DNA of 64,000 bases, taken from positions 2,976,001-3,040,000 of the forward strand of contig NZ_CP132339.1 of assembly GCF_030944405.1 (NCBI RefSeq). Reading direction: 5' to 3'. The notes under the pieces were generated by a model. The model did no database searches. It was not told the origin of the DNA and worked only from the letters and a program-made list of their open reading frames with translations. The DNA is from Janthinobacterium sp. J1-1. Its GTDB lineage: Bacteria; Pseudomonadota; Gammaproteobacteria; Burkholderiales; Burkholderiaceae_D. This document shows positions 34,856 through 43,190 of this stretch, piece by piece; the first letter of the stretch is position 1; each line of letters opens with the position of its first letter. The position numbers and the translations under genes are program-made.

Positions 34856-35503
34856 ATGCAAGATTCCATCCCCTCCATCCCCTCCGATGTTGCTCCGCCG
34901 CGCATCACGCGCCGCCATGCCCTGATCGGGCTGGCTGCCTTGCTGGCGCAGGCCGGTTTCTGGAGCAATCCTTTGTCGGCCGCCATGCCGTCCGGCGCGG
35001 CTGCTCCAAGCCCTGCGCCTGGCAGCATGCTGTTCTATACCTTGTCGCAGGCGATTACCGGCCACCAGGATTTGCGCGCGGAAACGGCGGCGCGCATCGA
35101 GCAGGCCATGCGCACTAATGTGCCGGGCTTTGCCGAACACTTGCCCGCATTGGGCGCGCTGGTCAAAACCGGCCAGCCGGCGAAAGACTTGCTGGCGGCG
35201 GCTACCGCCACCGATGCCAGCCTGCGCGAACTGGCGCTGGCCATCGTGGCCGCCTGGTACACGGGCACGGTGGCCGGCAATGCCGCGCAGGGCACGAAAT
35301 CCATCGTGGTCGCCTATGCCGAAGCGCTGATGTACCGCACCGTGGCCGATGGGCAGGTGGTGCCGACGTATTGCAACTATGGTCCGCTGTGGTGGCTCAA
35401 GGCGCCGCCGCCCGTGCTGGTGTCCGCTCCCGTCGCACCGAAACCGGCGCCTGCACCGGCCACCACCGGCACTCCCGAACCGAAAGGCAAGCAAGCACAA
35501 TGA
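34856..35503 (+). CDS. Sugar dehydrogenase small subunit (Tat-exported)
   Basis: I choose ATG 34856 after GCGGGAG. The 215-residue protein has a twin-arginine signal (ITRRHALIGLAALLAQAGF, residues ~17-35). The mature region is helical with YTLSQAITGHQDL, then IVAAWYTGTVAGN and YCNYGPLWW near the C-terminus, features of the small subunit of membrane-bound gluconate, sorbitol, fructose and glucose dehydrogenases. It is needed to fold and export the flavoprotein encoded next, whose start overlaps its stop (ATGA, 35500-35503). A Pro/Ala-rich tail is added at the end. Confidence 0.88.
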   Translation: MQDSIPSIPSDVAPPRITRRHALIGLAALLAQAGFWSNPLSAAMPSGAAAPSPAPGSMLFYTLSQAITGHQDLRAETAARIEQAMRTNVPGFAEHLPALGALVKTGQPAKDLLAAATATDASLRELALAIVAAWYTGTVAGNAAQGTKSIVVAYAEALMYRTVADGQVVPTYCNYGPLWWLKAPPPVLVSAPVAPKPAPAPATTGTPEPKGKQAQ

Positions 35504-37158
35504 AATCCCCCGAATTCAAGAGTAATGGCGACGTGGTCGCCGATGTCGTGATCGTCGGTTCCGGCGTGGTCGGCGCGATGATGGCCGACCAGTTGGCCGC
35601 GCAAGGTCACTCCGTGATCATGCTGGAGGCGGGCCTGCGCATCGAGCGCGGCCAGGCGGTGGAGAATTGGCGCAACATGCCGTTCGAGAACCGTGTCGGT
35701 TCCGACTTCCAGGGCCTGTATCCGCAAGCGGAAAATGCCCCGGCGCCGCTGTATTTTCCAAAGAATAATTATGTGGAATTGTCCGGCCCCAGCGGCAGCA
35801 GTTTCCAGCAGGGCTATTTGCGCACGGTCGGTGGCACCACCTGGCACTGGGCGGCGTCGTGCTGGCGCCATCTGCCGTCGGACATGCGCATGAAAAGCGA
35901 TTATGGCGTAGGGCGTGACTGGGCCATTTCCTATGATGAGCTGGAACCGTATTATTGCCGCGCCGAGCAGGAAATGGGCGTGGCCGGCCCCAACGATCCG
36001 GCGCTGCAGTCACCCAGCGAGCGCAGCAAGCCTTATCCGATGGACATGGTGCCGTGGGGTCATGGCGACAAGCGCTTTGCCGAGGTGGTCAATCCGCACG
36101 GCTACCGCTCCGTGCCGATTCCGCAGGGCCGTTCGACGCGCCCGTGGCAGGGCCGTCCCACCTGCTGCGGCAATAACAATTGCCAGCCGATCTGCCCGAT
36201 CGGCGCCATGTACAACGGCATCCACCATGTGCAGCGCGCCGAATTGAAAGGCGCGGGCGTGCTGGCCGAGGCTGTGGTGTACCGCATCGATACCGACCAG
36301 AACAACCGCGTGACAGCCGTGCACTGGTATGACGCCAAAAAGCAGTCGCACAGGGCGACCGGCAAGGCCTTCGTGATCGCCGCCAATGGCATCGAGACGC
36401 CGCGCCTGCTGTTGCTGGCGGCCAATCAAAACAATCCGAACGGCATCGCCAACAGTTCCGACCAGGTGGGCCGCAACATGATGGACCATTCCGGTTTCCA
36501 CTGTACTTTCCTTGCCAATGAACCGATCTGGACCGGCCGTGGCCCGGCGCAGAGCAGCTGCCTCGTCGGGCCGCGCGACGGCGCCTTCCGCGCGCAGTAT
36601 TCGGCCAACAAGATGATCCTCAATAACATCACGCGCGTCGGTCCGGCCACCCAGCAGTCGCTGAAGCTGGGCCTGGTCGGCAAGGACCTGGACGACGAGA
36701 TCCGCCGCCGCGCCGCGTTTGGCGTCGACCTGTCGATCAGCCTGGAACCCTTGCCGGAAGCGCATAACCGCCTGACCTTGAGCAAGACGCGCAAAGACCC
36801 GCTGGGCCTGGCTTGCCCGGATATTTACTATGACGTGGGCGACTATGTGCGCAACGGCGCCAAGGCCGCGCATGCGCAGCTGGAACATATCGGCAAGCTG
36901 TTCGGCGCGGTGGAGTTCAATATCACCAGCAGCCTGAACGCGAATAACCACATCATGGGCGGCGTGATCATGGGCAGCAACCGCCTCGATTCAGTCGTGG
37001 ACGGCAACTGCCGCGCCCACGACCATGCGAATCTGTGGCTGCCCGGTGGCGGCGCGATGCCGTCGGCCAGCGTGGTCAACACGACCCTCAGCATGGCCGC
37101 GCTCGGTTTGCGCGCGGCCGACGATATTGCCCGTACCCTGGCGCGGGAGGCCGCATGA
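35500..37158 (+). CDS. FAD-dependent sugar dehydrogenase large subunit (GMC oxidoreductase) with Fe-S motif
   Basis: A 552-residue GMC flavoprotein. The FAD-binding Rossmann motif VIVGSGVVGA is at residues ~18-27 and the flavin-loop GTTWHWAASCWR at ~117-128. The catalytic region near the C-terminus has NNHIMGG and the closing NTTLSMAALGLRAADDIA. The motif CCGNNNCQPICP (Cys 222, 223, 228, 232) matches the 3Fe-4S cluster region of bacterial FAD-glucose dehydrogenases that pass electrons directly to cytochrome. It has no own signal and is carried out by the Tat small subunit. Substrate (glucose, gluconate, sorbitol or fructose) is not determined. Confidence 0.92.
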   Translation: MKSPEFKSNGDVVADVVIVGSGVVGAMMADQLAAQGHSVIMLEAGLRIERGQAVENWRNMPFENRVGSDFQGLYPQAENAPAPLYFPKNNYVELSGPSGSSFQQGYLRTVGGTTWHWAASCWRHLPSDMRMKSDYGVGRDWAISYDELEPYYCRAEQEMGVAGPNDPALQSPSERSKPYPMDMVPWGHGDKRFAEVVNPHGYRSVPIPQGRSTRPWQGRPTCCGNNNCQPICPIGAMYNGIHHVQRAELKGAGVLAEAVVYRIDTDQNNRVTAVHWYDAKKQSHRATGKAFVIAANGIETPRLLLLAANQNNPNGIANSSDQVGRNMMDHSGFHCTFLANEPIWTGRGPAQSSCLVGPRDGAFRAQYSANKMILNNITRVGPATQQSLKLGLVGKDLDDEIRRRAAFGVDLSISLEPLPEAHNRLTLSKTRKDPLGLACPDIYYDVGDYVRNGAKAAHAQLEHIGKLFGAVEFNITSSLNANNHIMGGVIMGSNRLDSVVDGNCRAHDHANLWLPGGGAMPSASVVNTTLSMAALGLRAADDIARTLAREAA

Positions 37159-38624
37159 TGCGCCGTGTATTGAGCGCCACGGCAGTTTTGCTGGTGGCCA
37201 TGAGCTCGGTCCTGGCCGCGCCGCCCGTGACCCTGACGCCGGACCGTCCCGCCGTGCCGGCTGCCACATCCGCCTCGTCCGGCCAGGATGCGCGCCTGGA
37301 GCGGGGCCGCTACCTGGCGATTGCCGCCGACTGCATGGCCTGCCATACGGCCGCCAGCGGCAAGCCATATGCCGGCGGTTACGCCATCGACTCGCCGCTG
37401 GGCACGATCTATGCGACCAATATCACGCCATCGACAAAAGGCGGTATCGGCCATTACACGGAGGCCGACTTTGCGCGCGCGCTGCGCCAGGGCGTGCGCG
37501 CCGACGGCAGCCATTTGTATCCGGCCATGCCGTACACCAGCTATGCGCTGCTGTCGGACGCCGATGTGGGTGACCTGTATCACTATTTCATGCACGCCGT
37601 AGCACCTGTCGACGAGCCGGCGCGCCAGACCAAGTTGCCGTTTCCCTTCAATGTGCGGCTGTCGATGCTGGGCTGGAATGCCTTGTTCCTCGACGACAAA
37701 CGCTTCGTGCCCGATGCGGGCAAGAGCGCGCAGATCAACCGGGGCGCCTACCTGGCCGAAGGGCTGGCCCACTGCAGCGCCTGCCATACGCCGCGCAATA
37801 TGCTGATGGCCGAAGTGGGCAGCCAGCAACTGGCCGGCGCCAACCTGGGGTCGTGGCATGCACCGAACATCACCTCTGACGCCATCAGCGGCATCGGTGG
37901 CTGGAGCGATGCGGAACTTGCCGCTTACCTGAAAACCGGCCACGTGGAAGGCAAGGGGCAGGCGGCCGGCGGCATGGCCGAGGCGATCCAGAACAGCCTG
38001 CAGTTCTTGCGCGACGACGATGTGGCGGCCATCGTGGCGTATTTGCGCACCGTGCCGCCCGTGCGCGCGGCCGGCCAGCAGAAGCCCGCCTACCGCTATG
38101 GCGGCGCCGTCAGCGAGGAAGCAGGCTTGCGCGGCACGGCCAGCTCCACCGAGCACCATTCGCTGAACAGTGGCAAGGTGTTGTTCAGCGGCTATTGCGC
38201 CAGTTGCCACTCGGCCAGCGGCGCCGGCAGCACGGGCCAGGCGTATCCGGCGCTGTTCAACAATACGGCGACCGGTGCGGCCACGCCGGCCAACCTGGTG
38301 TCGGCGATTTTGTTTGGCGTCGAGCGCAAGATCGGCAAGGAAGGCGAAGAGGTGGAAGCGTTCATGCCGCGTTTCGACCAGCGTTCTTACGTGCAAGCCT
38401 TGACCGACGAGCAGGTCGCCTCGATCGCCAATTATGTGCTGAAGCAATATGGCAACCCGGCTGTGTCGGTCACGCCAGCCTATGTGGCGCAGGCGCGCCG
38501 CGGTGGCGAAACGCCGCTGCTGGCCCGCTTGCCGCACTTTATCGTGCCGGCCGGCGTGGCTGCCTTGCTGGCGCTGATAGCCTTGCTGGTCTGGCGCCGC
38601 AGCCGTCGTCAGAGCAAGGATTGA
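37155..38624 (+). CDS. Membrane-anchored triheme cytochrome c subunit of the sugar dehydrogenase
   Basis: A 489-residue cytochrome with a signal peptide (residues 1-21) and three CxxCH heme sites: CMACH at 60-64, CSACH at 207-211 and CASCH at 348-352. Met ligands are likely in AMPYTSY and AFMPRF. A C-terminal membrane anchor (FIVPAGVAALLALIALLVW) is followed by basic residues. It takes electrons from the flavoprotein subunit and passes them to ubiquinone or the respiratory chain at the periplasmic face. The start overlaps the previous stop by 4 bases, so the three subunits are coupled. Confidence 0.93.
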   Translation: MMRRVLSATAVLLVAMSSVLAAPPVTLTPDRPAVPAATSASSGQDARLERGRYLAIAADCMACHTAASGKPYAGGYAIDSPLGTIYATNITPSTKGGIGHYTEADFARALRQGVRADGSHLYPAMPYTSYALLSDADVGDLYHYFMHAVAPVDEPARQTKLPFPFNVRLSMLGWNALFLDDKRFVPDAGKSAQINRGAYLAEGLAHCSACHTPRNMLMAEVGSQQLAGANLGSWHAPNITSDAISGIGGWSDAELAAYLKTGHVEGKGQAAGGMAEAIQNSLQFLRDDDVAAIVAYLRTVPPVRAAGQQKPAYRYGGAVSEEAGLRGTASSTEHHSLNSGKVLFSGYCASCHSASGAGSTGQAYPALFNNTATGAATPANLVSAILFGVERKIGKEGEEVEAFMPRFDQRSYVQALTDEQVASIANYVLKQYGNPAVSVTPAYVAQARRGGETPLLARLPHFIVPAGVAALLALIALLVWRRSRRQSKD

Positions 38625-38634
38625 GCGCCAGCTT

Positions 38635-38664
38635 TTGAGTCTTTGCCATAACTTGCAGTAAAAT
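38635..38664 (+). promoter_or_regulatory. Putative promoter of the gtrA-like gene
   Basis: TTGAGT at 38635-38640, 18-base spacer, TAAAAT at 38659-38664; just downstream of the cytochrome gene stop. Confidence 0.4.
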
Positions 38665-38752
38665 GCAGGATGAAAAATGGTTACGAGCAATCGTAGCCAT
38701 TTTTTGTTCTTGCCTGCCCGGCCGCTCATTATTGTTCCAGGTGAAATCAACC

Positions 38753-39154
38753 ATGTCGCATTCCCTGCATCACCAGTTCCTGCGCTTTGCCGCCGTCGGC
38801 GCTTCCGGCACGCTTGTGCAGTATGCCGTGCTGTGGACCGGCGTCACAGTCTTTGGCGTCGACGCCGCCGCCGCGGCTTCCGGACTGGGCTATATCCTGG
38901 GCTCGGTCGTCAACTATATGCTCAATTATTTTTTCACCTTCAAGAGCGACAAGGGCCATGGCGAGGCGGCCGCCAAGTACTTCAGCTTGCTGGCCGTCGG
39001 CTGGTGCATCAATACCGGCCTGATGTGGTTTTTCGTGCATGAGCAGGGCTGGCATGTCTGGCTGGCGCAGGTACTGGCGACCGGCATCGGCCTGGTATGG
39101 AATTTTGCCGGCAGCCGCTGGTGGGCCTTCAAGCCGGCCGGCACGGCGAAGTAA
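38753..39154 (+). CDS. GtrA-family membrane protein
   Basis: A 133-residue protein with four hydrophobic segments. FLRFAAVGASGTLVQYAVLW at the start, the central LGYILGSVVNYMLNYFFTF (residues ~45-63) and the closing NFAGSRWWAFK are GtrA signatures. GtrA proteins help move lipid-linked sugars across the inner membrane or act in other polysaccharide processes. No glycosyltransferase is next to it, so the lipid or sugar partner is unknown. Confidence 0.9.
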   Translation: MSHSLHHQFLRFAAVGASGTLVQYAVLWTGVTVFGVDAAAAASGLGYILGSVVNYMLNYFFTFKSDKGHGEAAAKYFSLLAVGWCINTGLMWFFVHEQGWHVWLAQVLATGIGLVWNFAGSRWWAFKPAGTAK

Positions 39155-39225
39155 AAGCAATACAAAAACAAGATGCGCGCTGGCCACAAGCACGCGCACG
39201 TTTCGACCAACTCAAGGGGTTACTC

Positions 39226-40527
39226 ATGCAGTTCCTGGAACGCTATTTCAAACTGAAGGACAACGGCACCAATGTGCGCACCGAGCTGCTGGCCGGCCTG
39301 ACCACATTTTTGACGATGGCCTACATTATTTTCGTCAATCCCAGCATCCTCGGCGATGCCGGCATGCCCAAGGATGCCGTGTTTGTCGCCACCTGCCTGG
39401 CGGCCGCCATCGGCACCCTGATCATGGGCCTGTACGCGAACTACCCGATCGCGCTGGCGCCGGGCATGGGCCTGAACGCGTATTTCTCGTACACGGTGGT
39501 GAAGGGCATGGGCATGAGCTGGGAAGTGGCGCTGGGCGCCGTCTTCATTTCCGGCTGCCTGTTTATCCTGGTCAGCCTGTTCAAGGTACGCGAGCTGATC
39601 ATCAACAGCATCCCGCCCGCGCTGCGCACGGCCATCACGGTCGGCATCGGCCTGTTCCTGGCGATTATTTCGCTGAAAAGCGCCGGTGTGGTGGTGTCGA
39701 ATCCGGCCACCATTATCGCCTTGGGCGATTTGCACCAGCCGGCGCCCATCCTGGCCATCATCGGCTTTTTCATTATCGTCGCGCTCGATCGCCTGAAAGT
39801 GCCGGGCGCCATCCTGATCGGCATCCTGGTGATCACCGTGTCGAGCTTTTTCTTTGGCGGCAACCAGTTCAACGGCATCGTCTCGGCGCCGCCGGCGCTG
39901 GAGCCGACCCTGTTCAAGCTCGATATCATGGGCGCGCTGTCGATCGGCATCGTCAATGTGGTGCTGGTGTTTTTCCTGGTTGAATTGTTCGACGCCACCG
40001 GCACCCTGATGGGCGTGGCCAACCGCGCCGGCCTGCTGAAGGATGGCAAGATGGAGCGCATGAACAAGGCGCTGCTGGCCGACAGCACGGCGATCGCCGC
40101 CGGCGCCTTTCTCGGCACCTCGAGCACCACGGCCTTTGTCGAAAGCGCGGCCGGCGTGCAAGCCGGTGGCCGCACGGGCCTGACGGCTGTCGCCGTCGCG
40201 CTGCTGTTCCTGGGCAGCCTGTTCTTTGCGCCGCTGGCCCATACCGTGCCGCCATACGCCACCGCGCCGGCGCTGCTGTATGTCGCCTGCCTGATGCTGC
40301 GCGAACTGACCTTCATCGACTGGGACGACAGCACCGAGAGTATCCCGGCGGCCATCACCGCGCTGATGATGCCGTTCACCTATTCGGTCGCCAGCGGCGT
40401 GGCTTTTGGTTTCATTACCTATGCGGTATTGAAACTGCTGACGGGCAAGGGCAAGCAGGTGTCGGTGGTGGCTTATATCATCGCCGCCATCTTCCTGTTC
40501 AAGTTCATTTACCTTGGCGCAGAATAG
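39226..40527 (+). CDS. NCS2-type purine permease (AzgA-like adenine/guanine/hypoxanthine transporter)
   Basis: A 433-residue protein with 12-14 membrane segments. ELLAGLTTFLTMAYIIFVNP (residues ~20-39), LAPGMGLNAYFSYTVV (~77-92) and the later LGTSSTTAFVESAAGVQAGGRTGL (~300-323) mark the AzgA/GhxP branch of NCS2. These proteins import adenine, guanine or hypoxanthine with protons. Start by the family's beginning (ERYFKLKDNGTNVRTE); AAGGGG lies 10 bases upstream. Confidence 0.94.
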   Translation: MQFLERYFKLKDNGTNVRTELLAGLTTFLTMAYIIFVNPSILGDAGMPKDAVFVATCLAAAIGTLIMGLYANYPIALAPGMGLNAYFSYTVVKGMGMSWEVALGAVFISGCLFILVSLFKVRELIINSIPPALRTAITVGIGLFLAIISLKSAGVVVSNPATIIALGDLHQPAPILAIIGFFIIVALDRLKVPGAILIGILVITVSSFFFGGNQFNGIVSAPPALEPTLFKLDIMGALSIGIVNVVLVFFLVELFDATGTLMGVANRAGLLKDGKMERMNKALLADSTAIAAGAFLGTSSTTAFVESAAGVQAGGRTGLTAVAVALLFLGSLFFAPLAHTVPPYATAPALLYVACLMLRELTFIDWDDSTESIPAAITALMMPFTYSVASGVAFGFITYAVLKLLTGKGKQVSVVAYIIAAIFLFKFIYLGAE

Positions 40528-40560
40528 GATCGGGATTTTTGATGCCGTGCAGATTGCTTC

Positions 40561-40589
40561 TGGACACAGGAAAAATCGGCGTATATAAT
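40561..40589 (+). promoter_or_regulatory. Promoter of tRNA-Asn copy 3
   Basis: TGGACA at 40561-40566, 17-base spacer, TATAAT at 40584-40589; from 40577 on identical to copy 2. Confidence 0.85.
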
Positions 40590-40600
40590 ACGGCCTCACT

Positions 40601-40676
40601 TCCCTGATAGCTCAGTTGGTAGAGCGACGGACTGTTAATCCGCAGGTCCCTGGTTCGAGTCCAGGTCGGGGAGCCA
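40601..40676 (+). tRNA. tRNA-Asn (GTT), copy 3
   Basis: Identical in all 76 bases to the copies at 25328 and 26331. Identity with copy 2 reaches into the promoter, making a 103-base direct repeat (26307-26409 and 40577-40679). Confidence 0.98.
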
Positions 40677-40692
40677 GAACAAGCAGCAAAGT

Positions 40693-40724
40693 AAAAAGCC
40701 CGGGCTTCACAGCCTGGGCTTTTT
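40693..40724. terminator. Bidirectional terminator after tRNA-Asn copy 3
   Basis: AAAAAGCCCGGGCT (40693-40706), TCAC loop, AGCCTGGGCTTTTT (40711-40724), one G-T mismatch. The A- and T-runs on both sides serve the tRNA on the plus strand and the hydrolase gene ending at 40728 on the minus strand. Confidence 0.85.
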
Positions 40725-40727
40725 GCG

Positions 40728-41666
40728 TTACAGGGTGCTGATAATGGTTTGCTGCAGCTTTTCGGGCTCATCCTTGTGTATCTGATGCCCGGAGCGTTCA
40801 AACAGGAACAGGTTTTTCTTCGGCGCCTGCAATTCATTAAAATAGGCTTGGGTAATGCTGGCCGAGGTCTGGATATCGTTTTTGCCGACGAAAAAATAGA
40901 CCGGGCATTCCGCTTTCCGCAAGCTGTCGCGCAGGTCGATCGTCATCACCTTGGTCCAGACCGGTGACCAGGTTTTTGTCCATTCCAAAAACATCTTCTT
41001 GAAATCGTCACTGACTGCATAGTCCATGCCGTCTTTGTAGAACAGCCATTTCCTGATGTAAAACAGGTTGTCGTCGCTGGTGAAGGCGGTATCGACTTTG
41101 GCCAATTCGCCACTGGCGACGGGGTTATCCTTGAAATGGCGTTTCAAGGTGTCGAGCAATTCGCGTTCGCTGGCCAGCTGGCTGACGACAGGGTTGACGG
41201 CGAAATAGGCGTGCAGCAGTTCCGGGTGCTGTTTGACGACATGGAATCCCAGCACATTGCCCCAGGAACTGCCCAACAAATAAATTTTCTGCTGCTTGAA
41301 TTCTTTTCTCAGCAGGTTGACGACTTGCAGCGTGTCGTCTTGCATCTGCTCCACCGATGGCGGCACGGGTGAGGGATTGAGTTGCAAGGTCTTGCCCGCG
41401 TCTCGTTGATCCCATTGCACGATCGTAAACCTGGTTTTCAGGAGTTGGGTAAACGCATCCGCATTCCGTATCATCGAGCTGCCTGGCCCGCCCGATAAAA
41501 ACAGCAGCACGGGTTTGCCGGTATCGTCGGTTTTGATGTCGATGAACTGTTTGATGCCACCGATCTCGGGCGTCAGCGACTTTTCCATGTGCACGGCTTG
41601 CGCCTGGCATGCGGCAAACGGCAACAGGGCCGACACGAACAAGGCTGTGAGGTGTTTTCTTATCAT
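40728..41666 (-). CDS. Exported alpha/beta hydrolase, proline iminopeptidase-like
   Basis: The start is the ATG at 41666 because a signal peptide follows at once (LTALFVSALLPFAACQAQA, residues ~5-23). The 312-residue protein has the oxyanion motif LSGGPGSS (~57-64), VQWDQRDAGKT (~84-94), the nucleophile elbow GSSWGN (~130-135), a late Asp in FFVGKNDIQ and the catalytic His in ERSGHQIH. The GGPG and WDQR motifs are those of the prolyl aminopeptidase (S33) group. Here the protein is exported, so the substrate is likely a periplasmic peptide or ester. Confidence 0.88.
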   Translation of the reverse strand: MIRKHLTALFVSALLPFAACQAQAVHMEKSLTPEIGGIKQFIDIKTDDTGKPVLLFLSGGPGSSMIRNADAFTQLLKTRFTIVQWDQRDAGKTLQLNPSPVPPSVEQMQDDTLQVVNLLRKEFKQQKIYLLGSSWGNVLGFHVVKQHPELLHAYFAVNPVVSQLASERELLDTLKRHFKDNPVASGELAKVDTAFTSDDNLFYIRKWLFYKDGMDYAVSDDFKKMFLEWTKTWSPVWTKVMTIDLRDSLRKAECPVYFFVGKNDIQTSASITQAYFNELQAPKKNLFLFERSGHQIHKDEPEKLQQTIISTL

Positions 41667-41732
41667 GATGTCGAGTCTAGCATCTTGCCTATTGGGAATA
41701 TACGCGGATTGTTTCATGCAGCAACAGCGGAT

Positions 41733-41759
41733 AAAAAAGGCCACGTGCTGCACGTGGCC
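41733..41759 (-). terminator. Rho-independent terminator of the gene at 41786
   Basis: A perfect 9-bp stem (GGCCACGTG / CACGTGGCC) with a 3-base loop; on the minus strand it is followed by six Ts. It starts 27 bases past the stop of the small gene. Confidence 0.85.
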
Positions 41760-41785
41760 CTGTCGTTCACGCGGTTACCTGGGCA

Positions 41786-42169
41786 TCAGGGGTCGACCAG
41801 CACGTCGAAGCGAATATTGAGCGGGCTGTTCCAGGAAATGTCGACCCAGGCGCGGAAGCCGCCGTCATACGGGGCGATGTTGTACACCGCCATGCGGGCC
41901 GCGCCGATAAAACGGCTCTGGGCATTCGCGCCGTACTCGCTGATATTGAGGAAGACGCGGGAATTGGCACGCACGCTCGCTTGCGTGAAATTGACGTTGG
42001 GGTGGACGCCATTGGCGCGCCAGATATAGTAGGTGGTGAACGAGGCGCCGCTGAGGTTTGCCGTTGCCTCCTGGTCGCCTGCATCTTGTGCGGTTTGCCC
42101 TTCCTGCGGCATGTCCGTGGTCTCTGGCTGCAGATTGCTGCCGGTACGATTTTGTTCTTGTATATCCAT
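41786..42169 (-). CDS. Hypothetical 127-residue protein
   Basis: A soluble-looking protein with a CAGGAGA ribosome-binding site 6 bases before the ATG and its own terminator, so it is very likely expressed as a single gene. Residues 1-37 are polar and acidic (disordered). Residues ~38-127 look like one beta-rich domain: SFTTYYIWRANGVHP, VFLNISEYGANAQSRFIGAARM and a closing WNSPLNIRFDVLVDP. No signal peptide. I do not recognise the family. Confidence 0.75.
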   Translation of the reverse strand: MDIQEQNRTGSNLQPETTDMPQEGQTAQDAGDQEATANLSGASFTTYYIWRANGVHPNVNFTQASVRANSRVFLNISEYGANAQSRFIGAARMAVYNIAPYDGGFRAWVDISWNSPLNIRFDVLVDP

Positions 42170-42388
42170 GATGGTCTCCTGGTTGATGAGTTGGACTCCG
42201 TGCCAGTCTGCTGTCGAGTGGCGAGGTTCATTCTAGGCGTGCGCTGCCGGGGCGGCACCGTGAGGACGTCAGCACGTTTGCGTTGCCACAAACCTGTCGC
42301 AGATGCATTTTCCTGCCAGCTATTTTTACGGCGATGGCGGGCGTGCCGGGTGCGCCGATGGCACAATGCAGGGATCTTGTTCATCGTG

Positions 42389-43177
42389 ATGCGCCTGCCC
42401 ATGCCGATATTGACACTCCGTCCTGACCACGAACTGTATTACGAATTGATCGACGGCGACCCGGCGCGGCCGGTGCTGGTCTTCCTGCACGAGGGCCTGG
42501 GTTCCTGTGCCATGTGGAGGGATTTTCCCGCCCGGTTATGCCAGGCCACCGGCTGCCGCGGCTTGCTGTATGACCGGCTCGGCTATGGCTTGTCGTCGCC
42601 GCTGAAGGCGCCGCGCCGGCTGCATTATCTGCACGACTACGCGCTGCGCGAATTGCCGGCGGTGCTAGATCGCCTGATCCCGCAGCAGGAGCATATCGTG
42701 ATCGGCCATTCGGACGGCGGCAGCATCGCCTTGATCCATGCCTCGCAGCAGCCGGCACACTTGCGCGGCATTATTACCGAAGCGGCCCATGTGTTTGTCG
42801 AAGCGGTGACGCTGGCCGGCATCCGCACCGCCAATGCCGCCTTTGACGCCGGCAAACTGCGGGCGCTGGCGAAGTACCATGGCGACAAGACGCAGACCAT
42901 ATTCAAGGCCTGGTCGGATACCTGGCTCAGCCATGGATTTCAATTCTGGAATATCGAATACCTGCTGGCGTCGATCACTTGCCCGGCGCTGGTGATGCAG
43001 GGCAGCGCGGACCAGTACGGCAGCGCGGCCCAGGTCGACGCCATCGTCGCGAAAGCCTTGCATGCGGTGCCGGCGATGATCGAACAATGCGGCCATACGC
43101 CGCACCAGGAGCAGCCGCAGGCCGTGCTCGAACTGATGCGGGTTTTCCTGGAAGGACGCATCGCCGCCGCACGCTGA
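42389..43177 (+). CDS. Alpha/beta hydrolase
   Basis: A ~262-residue cytosolic hydrolase; ATG 42401 is a possible later start. It shows FLHEGLGSCAMWRDFP (oxyanion region, ~residues 32-47), YDRLGYGLSS, the nucleophile elbow GHSDGGSIAL (~110-119), MQGSADQYG with the acid and CGHTPHQEQP with the catalytic His near the C-terminus. The pattern is that of small esterase or lactonase-type hydrolases. No operon partner helps to name the substrate. Confidence 0.9.
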   Translation: MRLPMPILTLRPDHELYYELIDGDPARPVLVFLHEGLGSCAMWRDFPARLCQATGCRGLLYDRLGYGLSSPLKAPRRLHYLHDYALRELPAVLDRLIPQQEHIVIGHSDGGSIALIHASQQPAHLRGIITEAAHVFVEAVTLAGIRTANAAFDAGKLRALAKYHGDKTQTIFKAWSDTWLSHGFQFWNIEYLLASITCPALVMQGSADQYGSAAQVDAIVAKALHAVPAMIEQCGHTPHQEQPQAVLELMRVFLEGRIAAAR

Positions 43178-43190
43178 GTCAATCTCAAGC

